64,000 nt of DNA, from the NCBI GenBank assembly GCA_037178625.1, contig CM074141.1, positions 2,170,001 through 2,234,000 on the forward strand. The letters are read 5' to 3'. This document shows positions 8,708 to 17,998 of this stretch, in pieces. How positions within the stretch are numbered: position 1 is the first letter of the stretch; each line of letters starts with the position of its first letter. Position numbers and translations under genes: made by a program. A model generated the notes under the pieces. The model saw only the letters and a list, made by a program, of their open reading frames with translations, had not been told where the DNA came from and searched no databases. Source of the stretch: Skeletonema tropicum (lineage: Eukaryota; Bacillariophyta; Thalassiosirophyceae; Thalassiosirales; Thalassiosiraceae).

Positions 8708-10097
8708 ATGTCTCTCCAAAACAGCTGTGTCCCCAAACCTAATCGATTCATTACTCTAGAGCTCATTCGCAAACGCTCCGAACACAATGCTGGTCTTGTC
8801 TCCACCCTCGAAGAGCTAGCTCTCCACCAAGAGGAGCTACAATCAATAGGCTCTATCATTAGGGAGGACCTGTGGCAAGACTCTCAAGATTCTTCTACTT
8901 CAGAATAATGTCATTGAGCGGATGATCCGTTCCGAACTGAAATATTTCAAGAGTCTGGAGTATTTGAATTTGGCATTGAATAATATCCATTGCATTGAGA
9001 AGGGAAGCTTGAGCGGTATGGAAGTGTTTGAGGAAGTTGGATCTTGACGCTGAATTTCAGTCGATTTGGATTGTCTCGAAACGAGCATCGATGAACTTGG
9101 CAGGTGTCCAAGTTTGCAAGAACTCTTTTTGATTGGTAATCCGTGCATGGGTGCGTTCTTCGAATCAGAATCAGATGCATTGCCAAAACAAAGCAAGGGG
9201 TGGTCGGGCTGTCGGGCCTACGTTGTCGCACAATTACCTAATCTTCAATATTTGGATGGGCAAGAGATCAAAAGATCGGAACGAATCACCGCATCACAGC
9301 AGCTTCCGGTATTGAAGGTCCAGCTGAGGGAGTTAGCGCAGCAGTGTGGTAGAGAATCGGCAGCAACAGCAGCTAAAACAAGATGACGAAGCATCCTCCT
9401 CCTACATTTCGGATGAGGCAAAGACGCAGCACAATCCAGAAACGCGTACAAAAATCAGTAACGAATCGTACGAGCAAAAGATGGCCAAGGAGAAGCAAGC
9501 ATCCGAGAACACCGTCAAACACAAGGGCGAGAAGGAATGGGAGGAAGAGCACAAAGATACCTGTGGAGAAGGCTCGTGCACTCGAGGACAAGACGTCTTC
9601 AAGAAAGGACAACATCAAGCAATGCAATCAAGGCAAAGTACAACTTTTGGTTTGAAGAGGAGCGCAGCAAAACTGGCATCGAGACTTTGATTCTTCGTGT
9701 CGACATTCCGAAACACCTCTCTACATCTCTAATCGACGTGGATATTCATCCCAATCACGTTGTTGTCGTCATCAAGAACAAGATACTTCGATTGATATTG
9801 CCCGCAGAAGTTTCATTGAGAGGTGCTATTGCACGAAGGAGTGCTGCCTCGGGCAATTTGGAGTTGGTCATGCCAAAAATGGATCCGAATGAGATTGTTG
9901 TTGCGTTGTCTGATTCGCGCATCAAGAAGAAGTCCAAGGCTTCCACGTCTGCTAATAGAAGCAAGACTGCAACAACAAAGAGTGTACTAATGAGGAAGAG
10001 GGAGAATCTTGGCAAGCAAATGATGGATGAAGTCAGCAGTATTGTGAGCAGGAAAGGCAACGATAGACAAGTAGACGATGTTTCAGAACAGCAGTAA
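8708..10097 (+). CDS. DNAAF11: Dynein axonemal assembly factor 11 (LRRC6/tilB family), with several frame breaks
   Basis: The start is ATG at 8708. The order of family landmarks is intact but spread over three frames: N-terminal FITLELIRKRSEHNAG and STLEELALHQEE; LRRs LKILLLQNNVIE and SLEYLNLALNNI; LRR-cap LQELFLIGNPC then YVVAQLPNLQYLDGQEIKRS and ERI; a coiled coil (YEQKMAKEKQ, EKEWEEEHKD); and a CS-like domain GKYNFWFEEER, TLILRVDIPKHLSTSLIDVD, LRLILPAEV, SGNLELVMPK. In other organisms this protein preassembles axonemal dynein arms in the cytoplasm. Frame changes lie at ~8866, three single-base insertions at 9026-9061 that cancel out, ~9350, ~9560 and ~9637. The gene is therefore a pseudogene, or the sequence contains indel errors. 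A dynein-arm factor implies a flagellated stage, as in centric diatom sperm. Confidence 0.85.
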
Positions 10098-10554
10098 AAC
10101 GAATAATTTAATTGTCTACCTTTGATCTTTCAATAAATGATGTTTCATGACTTAGCAGAGGTTTAGCAGAATATGGATTCTGGCTCGCTTGCGATCTTGA
10201 TCTTGCTCCTGAATACTTATACCTACCTCCTTTTGAGCCACAACATTCCTGCATTTGATGCTGCATTAATTCTTCTGCATCTTTGCCCCATGCCTAATGT
10301 TAATAGTCGATTGACTGCGCCTAAACACTACACACTGAGATAACGTCACATACTTTTTCTGTACGGGCCTTGCCATGGTGAGCTCTAGCTAGCCCCCAAC
10401 GAAAACGAAATGGCTGACTCATTGCATGCCAAATCGCAAATCAACGAAGCGAACAAGAGCCACCATGACCATGAGACTGAAGCACTTCATAGCGTAGCGA
10501 TTTACAGCCCATCTGCCACTAATATCGACGGCCGCAGCGGCATAGAATAAGAAT
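10098..10554. other. Intergenic region between DNAAF11 and SURF1
   Basis: No ORF or RNA gene is supported. The stretch holds the DNAAF11 3' flank (AATAAA-like ATAAATGA near 10133) and the SURF1 promoter region. Confidence 0.5.
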
Positions 10555-11972
10555 ATGATGATGCAGTCCTCAATATGTAATTGCAGTAGTAGTCGACTGC
10601 TGTCTATGACGGCAACAAGATCTCCTCGTCTAACTTCACTTTTACATTCTTCTCGACAACATCATCAAATAATCCACTCTCAATGCAGCACAGCATACAA
10701 TCGAAACAATGTAATTCATCATCATCGTAACTTTTCATCATCATACAACAACAATACAATCAGGCAGCAGTAGCTCCTCCAGCAGTAGCAGTACATTTGG
10801 TAAAATCTTCTTTCCATCCCTCTGCGCAATCACCTTCACACTGGGCACGTGGCAGACGAAACGATACTTTGAAAAAATCGACATGGTGCAAAAACGGCTG
10901 GATGATTTGAGTTTGGAGCCGCTTTCGTTGGAGGAGTGGCGATTGTTGAATCATCATAACTCATCTGGTAGTGGTGAGGGTGGTGATGTATCAAGTAGTA
11001 ACGATAAAGCAACAACATCATCGTATCGACGAGTTACAATCCAAGGCAAATTCGATCCACACCAATTACTATATTAATTGGACCACGTGGTCCACCGCCC
11101 GGTGCTTTGGCAACCACTGGTCCCAATTCGGGTATGGGTGGTGGTGGAGGGATGAGTTCGAGTATGCAGGGATATTGGGTGGTTACTCCACTTATTGTTG
11201 GTGAAGTGAAGGAGGAGGGATGGATGAATGATAGTGGTGGCAAAAACGAAGTTGATACTCCTAGCAGTTTGAATTCAGATGATGTGAGTAGTACAGGATG
11301 GTTGGGTACGACTACTTCCTTGGAGAAGACGCAGTAACAAAGCTGCCTCTACAACAGATCAACGGCACTCAGGATATCAAATCAGTTAATAACACTGATT
11401 CAACAACAAACACCCCATCTCCATCCAACAACAAACCAAAAAACATAGTATGGATCAATCGAGGCTGGATCCCACGTCATTACATCAATCCAAACACCAA
11501 TCAAATCTTACAATCATGGGATGAACCAATGGAACATGTGACAGTGTTATCTATGGAATCACAGACGGAAAGGGGTGGGGGGATGTTTACTCCCCCTTCT
11601 CGTAGTTGATGCAGTTGGTGGTAAGGGTAAGGGTGGCAAGCGACGTAGATGGTGCTAGTAGTGCTAATACTTCAAATGATAAGAAGAGTGTGAGGAAATT
11701 ACTATGGATGGATCGTAAGGCAATGGAAGAAATGACAAACTGCAATAATGACGATCATCCTCCTCTATTTGTACAAATCGACTACTACTACTGCCAATGA
11801 CAACAACAATGAGATGAATCAACCCAAAACTTTTCCGGTACAACCCAGTGAAGAATACGTCGGAGAATTCAAGGTAACTCCAGATGTACACATGGGGTAT
11901 GCAATAACTTGGTTTGGGTTGAGTGGTGCTGGTGTGATTATGACACGCAAGTTGTTGACGAGAGGTAGATAA
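10555..11972 (+). CDS. SURF1: SURF1-family cytochrome c oxidase assembly protein, with several frame breaks
   Basis: The N-terminus at ATG 10555 is rich in Arg/Ser/His and lacks acids, as expected for mitochondrial import. The family landmarks follow in order: first membrane helix and SURF1 box TLGTWQTKRYFEKIDMVQKR with RLDDL; TIQGKFDPHQ; ILIGPRGPPPGA; QGYWVVTPLIV; NIVWINRGWIPRHY; WMDRKAMEEMTNC; and the second helix in HMGYAITWFGLSGAGVIM. SURF1 is an inner-membrane factor for COX1 maturation and haem insertion into complex IV. Frame changes lie near 10762, 11070, 11325, 11580 and 11780. Because SURF1 is normally important for respiration, indel errors in the sequence are at least as likely as true decay. 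Ser- and Asn-rich linkers between the blocks are typical of diatom proteins. Confidence 0.85.
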
Positions 11973-12041
11973 AAGATGTTAGATTAGAGTCATGCCCCCG
12001 AATAAATACAGACAACTCATAATCATAGTATTATGATGATG

Positions 12042-13145
12042 TCATGCTATAACCTCAACCCATGTCTGTACATCATCGTCTCCAGTGTATTTCAACATTA
12101 ACTGCATTACAATCTTCTCTCCCTTCACCACTCTTCCACCATGATGCAACGAAAGTACATTCCTTTCTCTTTCTCCACAGCCTGCTGTGCTATCATCATC
12201 ATCATTCATCGTAGCTTGAGATGAAAAGAACAAGTATCCATCTCCTCCTCTTGTATTCTCAAGACGACGAGGTGGATCAAGCAAAGGGAAGCATGTCGAT
12301 CCCCCCTCGATACATGGTTCAAGACAGATTAGCAGTGTAGCATCGCATGGATCAATATGTGGTACTTGCAAATCACCCTCTTGGTACTTGACTATAGTTG
12401 CATCTGTTGTCGTCCACGATCTTGTCCCACCTTTTAGTACAGTTGGAATGATTTGTTCTATTATTTTGTCAAGCACTTCCGAAGGTACTTCATACCGTTT
12501 CCCCAGAGATATTGCATCCCAATCTATGTCATCATCCTCCTCTTTCATCATGATGTCGTAATCCATTGACAGCTTCATTATGGATAACCCCTCATCACTC
12601 TTCCATCGTTCAATCGCCTCACGCCTTTGAATGATATTTGCACCAATGATAATATCATCTTCTCCAATTCTATCAGGGTGATGTGTAACTGCATGTACAA
12701 ACGATCGTAATGCCGCTTCTTTCTCGTAAGAGTCATCCTTATCCTGATTGGGTGGTGGTATCATGGTACCATCCTCTACTATTGGCTGGACAATATTTCG
12801 TAGAATCACATCTTCGGCATCCCACGCTTCTTTCGAAAATACATCTTCTTGATACGTTGCTGAGGTTGGAATCAATGACGAAGAAGAAGACGAGTTGTCG
12901 ATGAATTGTAAAATATCATCCACCTCTTTTGGAGTGAATATATTGGAGAGTGATAGAATGGTTGGCTCGTCTTCGTGGCTATTTGTTGTGATGGGGAGTA
13001 TATTAATATTTTTTGGTGATGCAGAAAAACTTGAACTGTTGGGTATCACCGAGAGGAGGAGCAGCAGCAGGAGAAGAAAGCAATCCGAAAGAAGTAGGAC
13101 ATGATGAGAGCGGCAGCGTAGCAATGACAGTAATAGCATGTGCAT
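12042..13145 (-). CDS. Prolyl 4-hydroxylase-like 2-oxoglutarate/Fe(II) dioxygenase
   Basis: A 367-residue ORF from ATG 13143-13145 (a second ATG lies two codons on). The N-terminus is a long hydrophobic leader (CFLLLLLLLLSVI), so a signal peptide or membrane anchor is likely and the enzyme probably enters the ER. The catalytic end has the family pattern: iron ligands H-x-D in VPHIDPCDATLL, GGSTCFPLLDPP after it, and the distal His with the 2-oxoglutarate-binding Lys in SLHHGGRVVKGEKIVMQLML. A ~60-residue insertion separates strands before the last motif. It probably hydroxylates proline in secreted or wall proteins; the substrate is not shown by the sequence. The frame is intact, unlike the neighbouring SURF1 gene. 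Confidence 0.8.
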   Translation of the reverse strand: MHMLLLSLLRCRSHHVLLLSDCFLLLLLLLLSVIPNSSSFSASPKNINILPITTNSHEDEPTILSLSNIFTPKEVDDILQFIDNSSSSSSLIPTSATYQEDVFSKEAWDAEDVILRNIVQPIVEDGTMIPPPNQDKDDSYEKEAALRSFVHAVTHHPDRIGEDDIIIGANIIQRREAIERWKSDEGLSIMKLSMDYDIMMKEEDDDIDWDAISLGKRYEVPSEVLDKIIEQIIPTVLKGGTRSWTTTDATIVKYQEGDLQVPHIDPCDATLLICLEPCIEGGSTCFPLLDPPRRLENTRGGDGYLFFSSQATMNDDDDSTAGCGERERNVLSLHHGGRVVKGEKIVMQLMLKYTGDDDVQTWVEVIA

Positions 13146-13263
13146 GATTGATGATGCAGACAGCTCTCCTCTGGGTAAGGCTGTGAGTGTTTGTAGTTCA
13201 GCTATCGGGTAAATTCCAAAGTCGATTTGGCCAAATTCCCCAAAAAAATACAAAAAGATGGTC

Positions 13264-13345
13264 TATTACTGTGTCCACGCATGATTGCCAAGTAAAATTT
13301 TGCAAAAATTTAACATCAAAAATTTGACTTTGTGTCCACGCATGT
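13264..13345. repeat. Fragment with ends related to the 17.6-19.8 kb TIR element
   Basis: TTACTGTGTCCACGCATG at ~13265 and TTTGTGTCCACGCATG at ~13330 resemble the ends of the element at 17609-19770. The intervening sequence is AT-rich with CAAATTT-like blocks. It looks like a small non-autonomous or truncated relative. Confidence 0.5.
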
Positions 13346-13375
13346 TAAATTTTGCTTATTTTCATTTTTTGTTAC

Positions 13376-13760
13376 GTAGAAACATACCAGAGCTCTACAC
13401 AAAACGGTACAAAAGTACCGTTTTCAAAAAATGCTTGGGATATCCCAGGTAAATTTCTTACCAGCAATTTTATTGCTGGTTACCGTAGAAAACATACCAG
13501 GCTACGTAGAAATGCCTTACCAGCAATAAAATTGCTGGTTAAAAATACTAATTCCTATGTACCTTTGACCCGTTCTACACCCTCAGATCTCAGATGACTC
13601 TCTTTTTTCTCTTCTCCCCCTCCGTACGATCTACGTAGGAACAGTATGTCCCTTACCAGCAATTAAATTGCTGGTAAGGGACAGACCGCTTTACCGCCAT
13701 TTTCTTACCAGCAATAAAATTGCTGGTTAAATTTACCAGAATGACTTTTCTCTGTACATA
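13376..13760. repeat. Palindrome-tagged inverted repeat, unit 1 (left arm truncated)
   Basis: A central palindrome, TGGGATATCCCA (about 13436-13447), separates a short left arm from a full right arm. The left arm carries one palindrome with arms AAAACGGTAC/GTACCGTTTT (13401-13424). The right arm carries four copies of a different palindrome with arms ACCAGCAAT/ATTGCTGGT: 13460-13480, 13519-13539, 13655-13675 (stem extended to 13648-13682) and 13707-13727. Flanking text (CGTAGAAACATACCAGAGCT) is shared with unit 2. The spacing of the four copies parallels that in unit 2. Confidence 0.8.
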
Positions 13761-13766
13761 TCCCAA

Positions 13767-14468
13767 ATCCCAACCATTTTGAAATCGGCACTGTGGTGCC
13801 GATTTGGTGTTGTGCTCAGTACCCATTAGGCTTAAATCGGCACCTCGGTGCCGATTTCAAAATCCGGCTTGTTAGTGGGCAAAGAGGCAGCTCCTAACGG
13901 CATTTTTTCAAAAAAAAGAAGTAGCCCTTCTATGCAATAAAGTAACTAAAGGCCACATATTGGCTAACAATTATGCCGTTATTTGCACGAGGCCTACTGC
14001 CTTTTTTGAAATCGGCACCGAGGTGCCGATTTGCCTCTCACGTAGAAACATACATACAATACCAGAGCTCTACGGAAATCGGCACCGAGGTGCCGATTTC
14101 AAAAAACGGTTGGGATATCCCAACCATCTCTTGAAATATCCTTTTAAAAGGATATTTCCGTAGAGCTCTGGTATGTTTCTACGTGAGAGGCAAATATCCT
14201 TTTTGAAGGATATTCTTAGGCCTCGTGCAAATAAGTAACTTGTTGTTGGTAAATATCAGTGCCATGTGTGGCCTTTAGGTCACTTTATTGAGTAGAAGGG
14301 CTACAGGTTTTTGAGGGGAAAACACAAAAGGAGCTGTACTCTACTCGCTAGCTTTGACACTAACAAGTCGGAGTAGCAAATATCCTTTTAAAAGGATATT
14401 TCAGGTCCAACGGGTACTGAGCTCACAGCAAATATCCTTTTAAAAGGATATTTCAAAATGGTTGGGAT
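13767..14468. repeat. Palindrome-tagged inverted repeat, unit 2 (~700 bp, two complete arms)
   Basis: An imperfect palindrome centred on GGTTGGGATATCCCAACC (14108-14125), bounded by ATCCCAACCATTTTG and its complement. The left arm holds four short palindromes with arms AAATCGGCAC/GTGCCGATTT (13782-13805, 13834-13857, 14009-14032, 14076-14099). The right arm holds four of a different class, with arms AAATATCCTT/AAGGATATTT (14134-14157, 14192-14215, 14378-14401, 14430-14453; the second is imperfect). They sit at mirror-equivalent positions: the flanking sequences are homologous between arms, for example CTCAGTACCC opposite GGGTACTGAG and GCACGAGGCCT opposite AGGCCTCGTGC. No protein is encoded. 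Confidence 0.85.
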
Positions 14469-14689
14469 ATAGGATCCACCCTTCGCAAATGAGTTCTAAT
14501 GACAGGGTTCTCATCATGGAATGAGAAACACCGATCCCTTCCCCCACACACTACTTATGTACACACAGCCCCACACACACACAATCTACACACGATGGAC
14601 AGAGTTCTCGTCAGAGAATGAGACCGCTTGTCTCGAAACGAAGATTACGAAATATTGCGTGGCCTGGCGCGGCGTCCGGGTAGTGTGTA

Positions 14690-14844
14690 ATGTTGTGTTG
14701 AACCTTGAACCATTGGTTCTTCGCCTCTCTTATTAATAGTCCAACATAAGGCAAGGGTAAGCAAAGAGGCTAGAACTCTACATAGTCAGCAGACAAACAA
14801 CACAAAAGCAAAAGAGCTCGAGATCATCTAAAGAAGAGAATCTC
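14690..14844 (+). promoter_or_regulatory. 5' flank shared by the two zinc-finger genes
   Basis: This ~150-bp flank (GGTTCTTCGCCTC, CTTATTAATAGTCCAACATA, AGGCTAGAACTCTACAT, GAGAATCTC directly before the ATG) is nearly identical to 20187-20331 ahead of the second copy. The duplication therefore included promoter and leader. TATTAATAG is a possible TATA-like core. Confidence 0.5.
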
Positions 14845-15678
14845 ATGGTCACGCTAATCCGCACGCTCAAGAGAGTCATCAAGTCGTCGAGGCCGCTTCA
14901 GCTTAGCAGCGGCAGCGAATCTTCGACGACAAAGATTTCGGCGGTGGCACAAACTCCAGCGAATGTTACGACTAGTCTCTTTCATCATGATGGTCAACTA
15001 AAACAGAGAGCGAATACTGCCACTGATGATGACAAGGTGAACAGCAAGAAAGAGAGAGCAACATCTGATAACATGTCAACATCATCACAACCATCAAAGG
15101 CCTCTTCCACTGCTAATATGTCTGATGCCAGATCTGCATCTGCAGCGGTGAATTCAGAGGAGAAAAAGACCCAAACACAATCCGATCGAAAGCGAAAGTC
15201 CTCATCAGATGAGGTCCTAGCTCCAAAGAAAGCTGCAAGAAAAAATCGCAAATGCTCAGCTGATGGATGCACTAATAAAGCTCATGAGGGAGGAGTATGC
15301 ATTAGGCATGGTGCAAAGAAGAAACTATGCAGCAGTGAAGGATGCACTAATAAATCTAGGGAAGGAGGATTGTGCATTAGGCATGGTGCAAAGGTGAAGC
15401 AATGCAGAGTTGATGGATGTACAAATAGATCCGTTCGTGGAGGAGTGTGCATTAGGCATGGAGCAAAGGTGAAAGTAAAACTATGCAGTAGTGAAGGATG
15501 TACAAATCAAGCTCAGCAAAGAGGAGTGTGCATTAAGCACGGTGCAAAGAGAAAGTTCAAGCTATGTAGCAGCGATGGTTGCACTAATCAAGCAAGAAAA
15601 GGAGGAGTGTGCTTGAGGCATTGTGCAAGTAAAAGGTCGAACGATGCCGCAGTCAAGGATGCACTAATGTTGTCGTAA
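14845..15678 (+). CDS. Tandem C-x4-C-x8-C-x2-H zinc-finger protein (WRKY19-like), copy 1
   Basis: The start is ATG 14845 (MVTLIRTLKRVIKSS). About 130 residues of Ser/Ala/Lys-rich linker with a basic patch (KKAARKNRK) precede five ~24-residue repeats of the form C-x4-C-T-N-x5-G-G-V-C-x2-H-G-A-K, such as CSADGCTNKAHEGGVCIRHG. The four conserved Cys/His suggest one metal ion per repeat. Proteins of this kind are abundant in diatoms and oomycetes and are usually called WRKY19-like; DNA binding is inferred only. After repeat 5 a 1-base shift near 15630 ends the frame. In the other frame further degenerate repeats continue to 15864 (CRSQGCTNVVVKG, NGGACKKHGAKRT). A promoter-sharing paralogue lies at 20332. 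Confidence 0.75.
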   Translation: MVTLIRTLKRVIKSSRPLQLSSGSESSTTKISAVAQTPANVTTSLFHHDGQLKQRANTATDDDKVNSKKERATSDNMSTSSQPSKASSTANMSDARSASAAVNSEEKKTQTQSDRKRKSSSDEVLAPKKAARKNRKCSADGCTNKAHEGGVCIRHGAKKKLCSSEGCTNKSREGGLCIRHGAKVKQCRVDGCTNRSVRGGVCIRHGAKVKVKLCSSEGCTNQAQQRGVCIKHGAKRKFKLCSSDGCTNQARKGGVCLRHCASKRSNDAAVKDALMLS

Positions 15679-16330
15679 AAGGAGTGCGCAACAGGCACGG
15701 TGCTAAGAAGAAGATAGCGAGGGGGCAAAGAATGGCCGAATTACGCCCAGAATGGAGGAGCGTGCAAGAAGCATGGGGCGAAGAGGACACTATGCAGGAG
15801 GGATGGCTGCGCACAAACACTGCTCACCACAAAGGAGCTTGAAGTTGAAGGATGCTCAAATTAATCCTTGAATGGAGAATTGGGAAGTTGGGGGCGATGC
15901 AAGTCCCACCGTCGCTTCGCCAGGGGCTCTCTCTAGTATTAATTTACAATCCTATGGATCAGGATCATATATGTAACAGAAATTTGGAATGGAGTACAAG
16001 TCAAATTATGCTACATAGAAAGACGTAGATAGGTAACAAGTTATAAGAAAGTATGCAGCAGTAATTTTTGCATTCACGAGGCTCTCAAAGGAAGAGTTGC
16101 ATTAGTCATGGGGGGAGATCTCTCGCAAACGCTGCAGTAGCGAAGGATGCAGAAACTTTTGCTGATGAATGATGAGAGAGGGCAGAAAAACCATTCACAA
16201 AGTAGTATAAAGCATTGAAAGACGTTGAAATCAAAGGCATTTGCAAATCGAAGCTCTCTGGATGTTCTTGTGTTAGTAATCTTGTTGTGAGCGTCTAAAT
16301 CATATTCAAACATACAAATCAAACAATGCG
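15679..16330. pseudogene. Decayed zinc-finger repeats downstream of copy 1
   Basis: Up to 15864 the copy-1 frame-shifted tail is still readable. Further on, about 16050-16200, fragments such as a TGCAGCAGTAATTTTTGCAT segment and CGCTGCAGTAGCGAAGGATG keep the repeat's coding pattern without an open frame. The tail near 16200 (GCATTGAAAGACGTTGAAAT) also resembles 27100-27140 behind the third zinc-finger relic. Confidence 0.45.
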
Positions 16331-16427
16331 TTGTTCATATGAATGAAAGAAGCTACTCTGACAACTCTTCTCGACTATTTTACGTTCTATCGTATCTGGA
16401 TCATATCTATTCAATACATAAAGTACT

Positions 16428-17257
16428 TCATTCATTATTGGCACACAAAGTCGCCACAACAAACGCATAAACAGCTCTCTTTATCATCCCATCCACTCCC
16501 TCGGCATATGGAAGTGCACATTTTGTCACATCTACAATGAGAGGTACCAATATCTTCTCGCTAAAATGTTTGTCAGTCAAGTGCATAATTTCACCTACTG
16601 GTGGATATGCCGCATCGAATATGGGAGTGTAGGCATTATTCTGTGGATATTTGTCTTCATCAATGTATACGTCATTGTCATCAACATTTGCTCCTTCTTC
16701 ATTATCAGATCCATCATAAATGAGAGCGTCATCATCTTTTTCCTCGTCATCGTCCATTGTTTCATCCTCGTCAGCTTGCTCCTCTGCCCAGTCTTCATCC
16801 TCGTCCTCATGATTGTCAGCAAATAGTTCCTTCGCCTTGGCCACGTCAGCTGGTTGAATGGTCATCCGACCGCAGAACTCTGTCATTGTTGCCGCGGAAT
16901 TGATAATCTGACATAAGAAGTTATATGTCATTTGTTGGATTGTATCATCGGCTACTGATAATTCTGGATTCTGCTTCTAATCGTTACATGATGTAGACGT
17001 ACGATAACACGGTGTAGTTCATATGTATTTTAGTCTTCCGCAATACATTAGTGTAACTAAGCCAGCCAACAAGAGTCCCATAGTGCACTCACCTCGACAT
17101 CGCCATCGGACCCACCTTCACGTGCACCTTCCGCTGGCTCATGAAAATTAAAGTCGGTAACTCCTCGCGGCGAGGGAACTTCTTTCTGTCGGTCCTTGGC
17201 CATTTGCCGCATTTCTTGCAGCGCTTTCGCTGGTAGGATTTGATGCGCTGTCATCAT
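16428..17257 (-). CDS. Histone-fold-like acidic nuclear protein (two exons)
   Basis: Exon 1 is 17093-17257 (ATG 17255-17257) and exon 2 is 16428-16970. The 122-nt intron has donor GTGAGT and acceptor GCAG, and the reading frame is continuous (235 residues). After a polar N-terminus with AKALQEMRQMAKDRQKEV comes a segment resembling histone alpha2-loop-alpha3: DDTIQQMTYNFLCQIINSAA, then EFCGRMTIQPADVAKAKELF, close in pattern to the histone H3 stretch around R-V-T-I-M-P-K-D. A 50-residue Asp/Glu run follows (EDEDEDWAEEQADEDETMDD), then a C-terminal domain (AYTPIFDAAYPPVGEIMHLT). It could be a chromatin or transcription-complex subunit, or a histone-chaperone-like protein. The histone-fold call rests on pattern similarity only. 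Confidence 0.6.
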
Positions 17258-17998
17258 GGTGGATTGAACTGTTTGCGGCGTGATTGTTTTTTGTTTGCAA
17301 TAATGTTGATAGTAGTTTGTCGGTTCATCTCGTGCTTGGTACAGTTCGGTGTTTCAAATGAAAATGACATGCGCCAAATTAATTTACGTGCCTTTTTGAG
17401 CAAAATGTTTACGTGCCCCTCGAGCATCATCCTCCGTCCGTCATCCGTCAGTCAGCTCTCTTCAAAAAGAGGGGCCGTTCAAGAGAGTTCTAATATCGCG
17501 AAGTTCTCATGCCAAACGACTGGTTCTAATGAAAGAGTTCTCATCAGAGAGAATGAGAAACACCGCGTGACTCAAATTACTGCAGAACGTCACTACGTAG
17601 GAATAGTCGGAATACTGTGTCCACGCATCAAATTTATTTTTGCCAAATTTGACCTCGCTTGGCCAAATTTGGCAGGGGACAATTTAATCTTTGAGTTACT
17701 ATTAATACCCCCCCCCCCCTAGACACCGGTTTCAGGGCTAGTGGTTCCCCTGAGTGGATTTTTACCCCCGCCGTGAGGACCACTAACAAACCTCCAACTG
17801 CCAACTGGATGGCATGGAGCACACAACACCAACACAATGGTACAATGGTAGTGCTACCCTCTAACAACACTATTAGTTGAGTTATTTTTTACATCGCTTG
17901 GTTCTAAACTCATCGGCTGCCGCCCCCCAGCATCGCCATGGTGCTCATTGATGTGCATTTCTATAGGAGCACGAAAACAGTTTCCTAAGTGATATGAT

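Noticed and set aside
9026..9061. A 36-40-nt intron in DNAAF11 (GTGTTT...TTTCAG)
   Set aside because: Splicing it out would remove the conserved LRR L-R-K-L-D-L-T-L-N-F, which is readable if three single bases are ignored; it is also shorter than the other introns here.
9373..9627. Minus-strand hydrophobic ORFs opposite DNAAF11
   Set aside because: They are the complement of a Lys/Glu-rich coiled-coil coding region; the plus-strand reading matches the DNAAF11 family.
13783..14453. Palindromes read as transcription terminators
   Set aside because: There is no neighbouring gene end, they occur in matched sets inside an inverted repeat, and intrinsic terminators are not a feature of eukaryotic nuclear genes.
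13376..14468. CRISPR-like array
   Set aside because: The repeated units are palindromes at unequal distances with homologous, not unique, spacers, and the genome is eukaryotic.
17240..17722. 160-codon plus-strand ORF overlapping the histone-fold gene and the TIR element end
   Set aside because: It crosses the boundary between a supported minus-strand exon and a transposon end and terminates in a poly-C tract.
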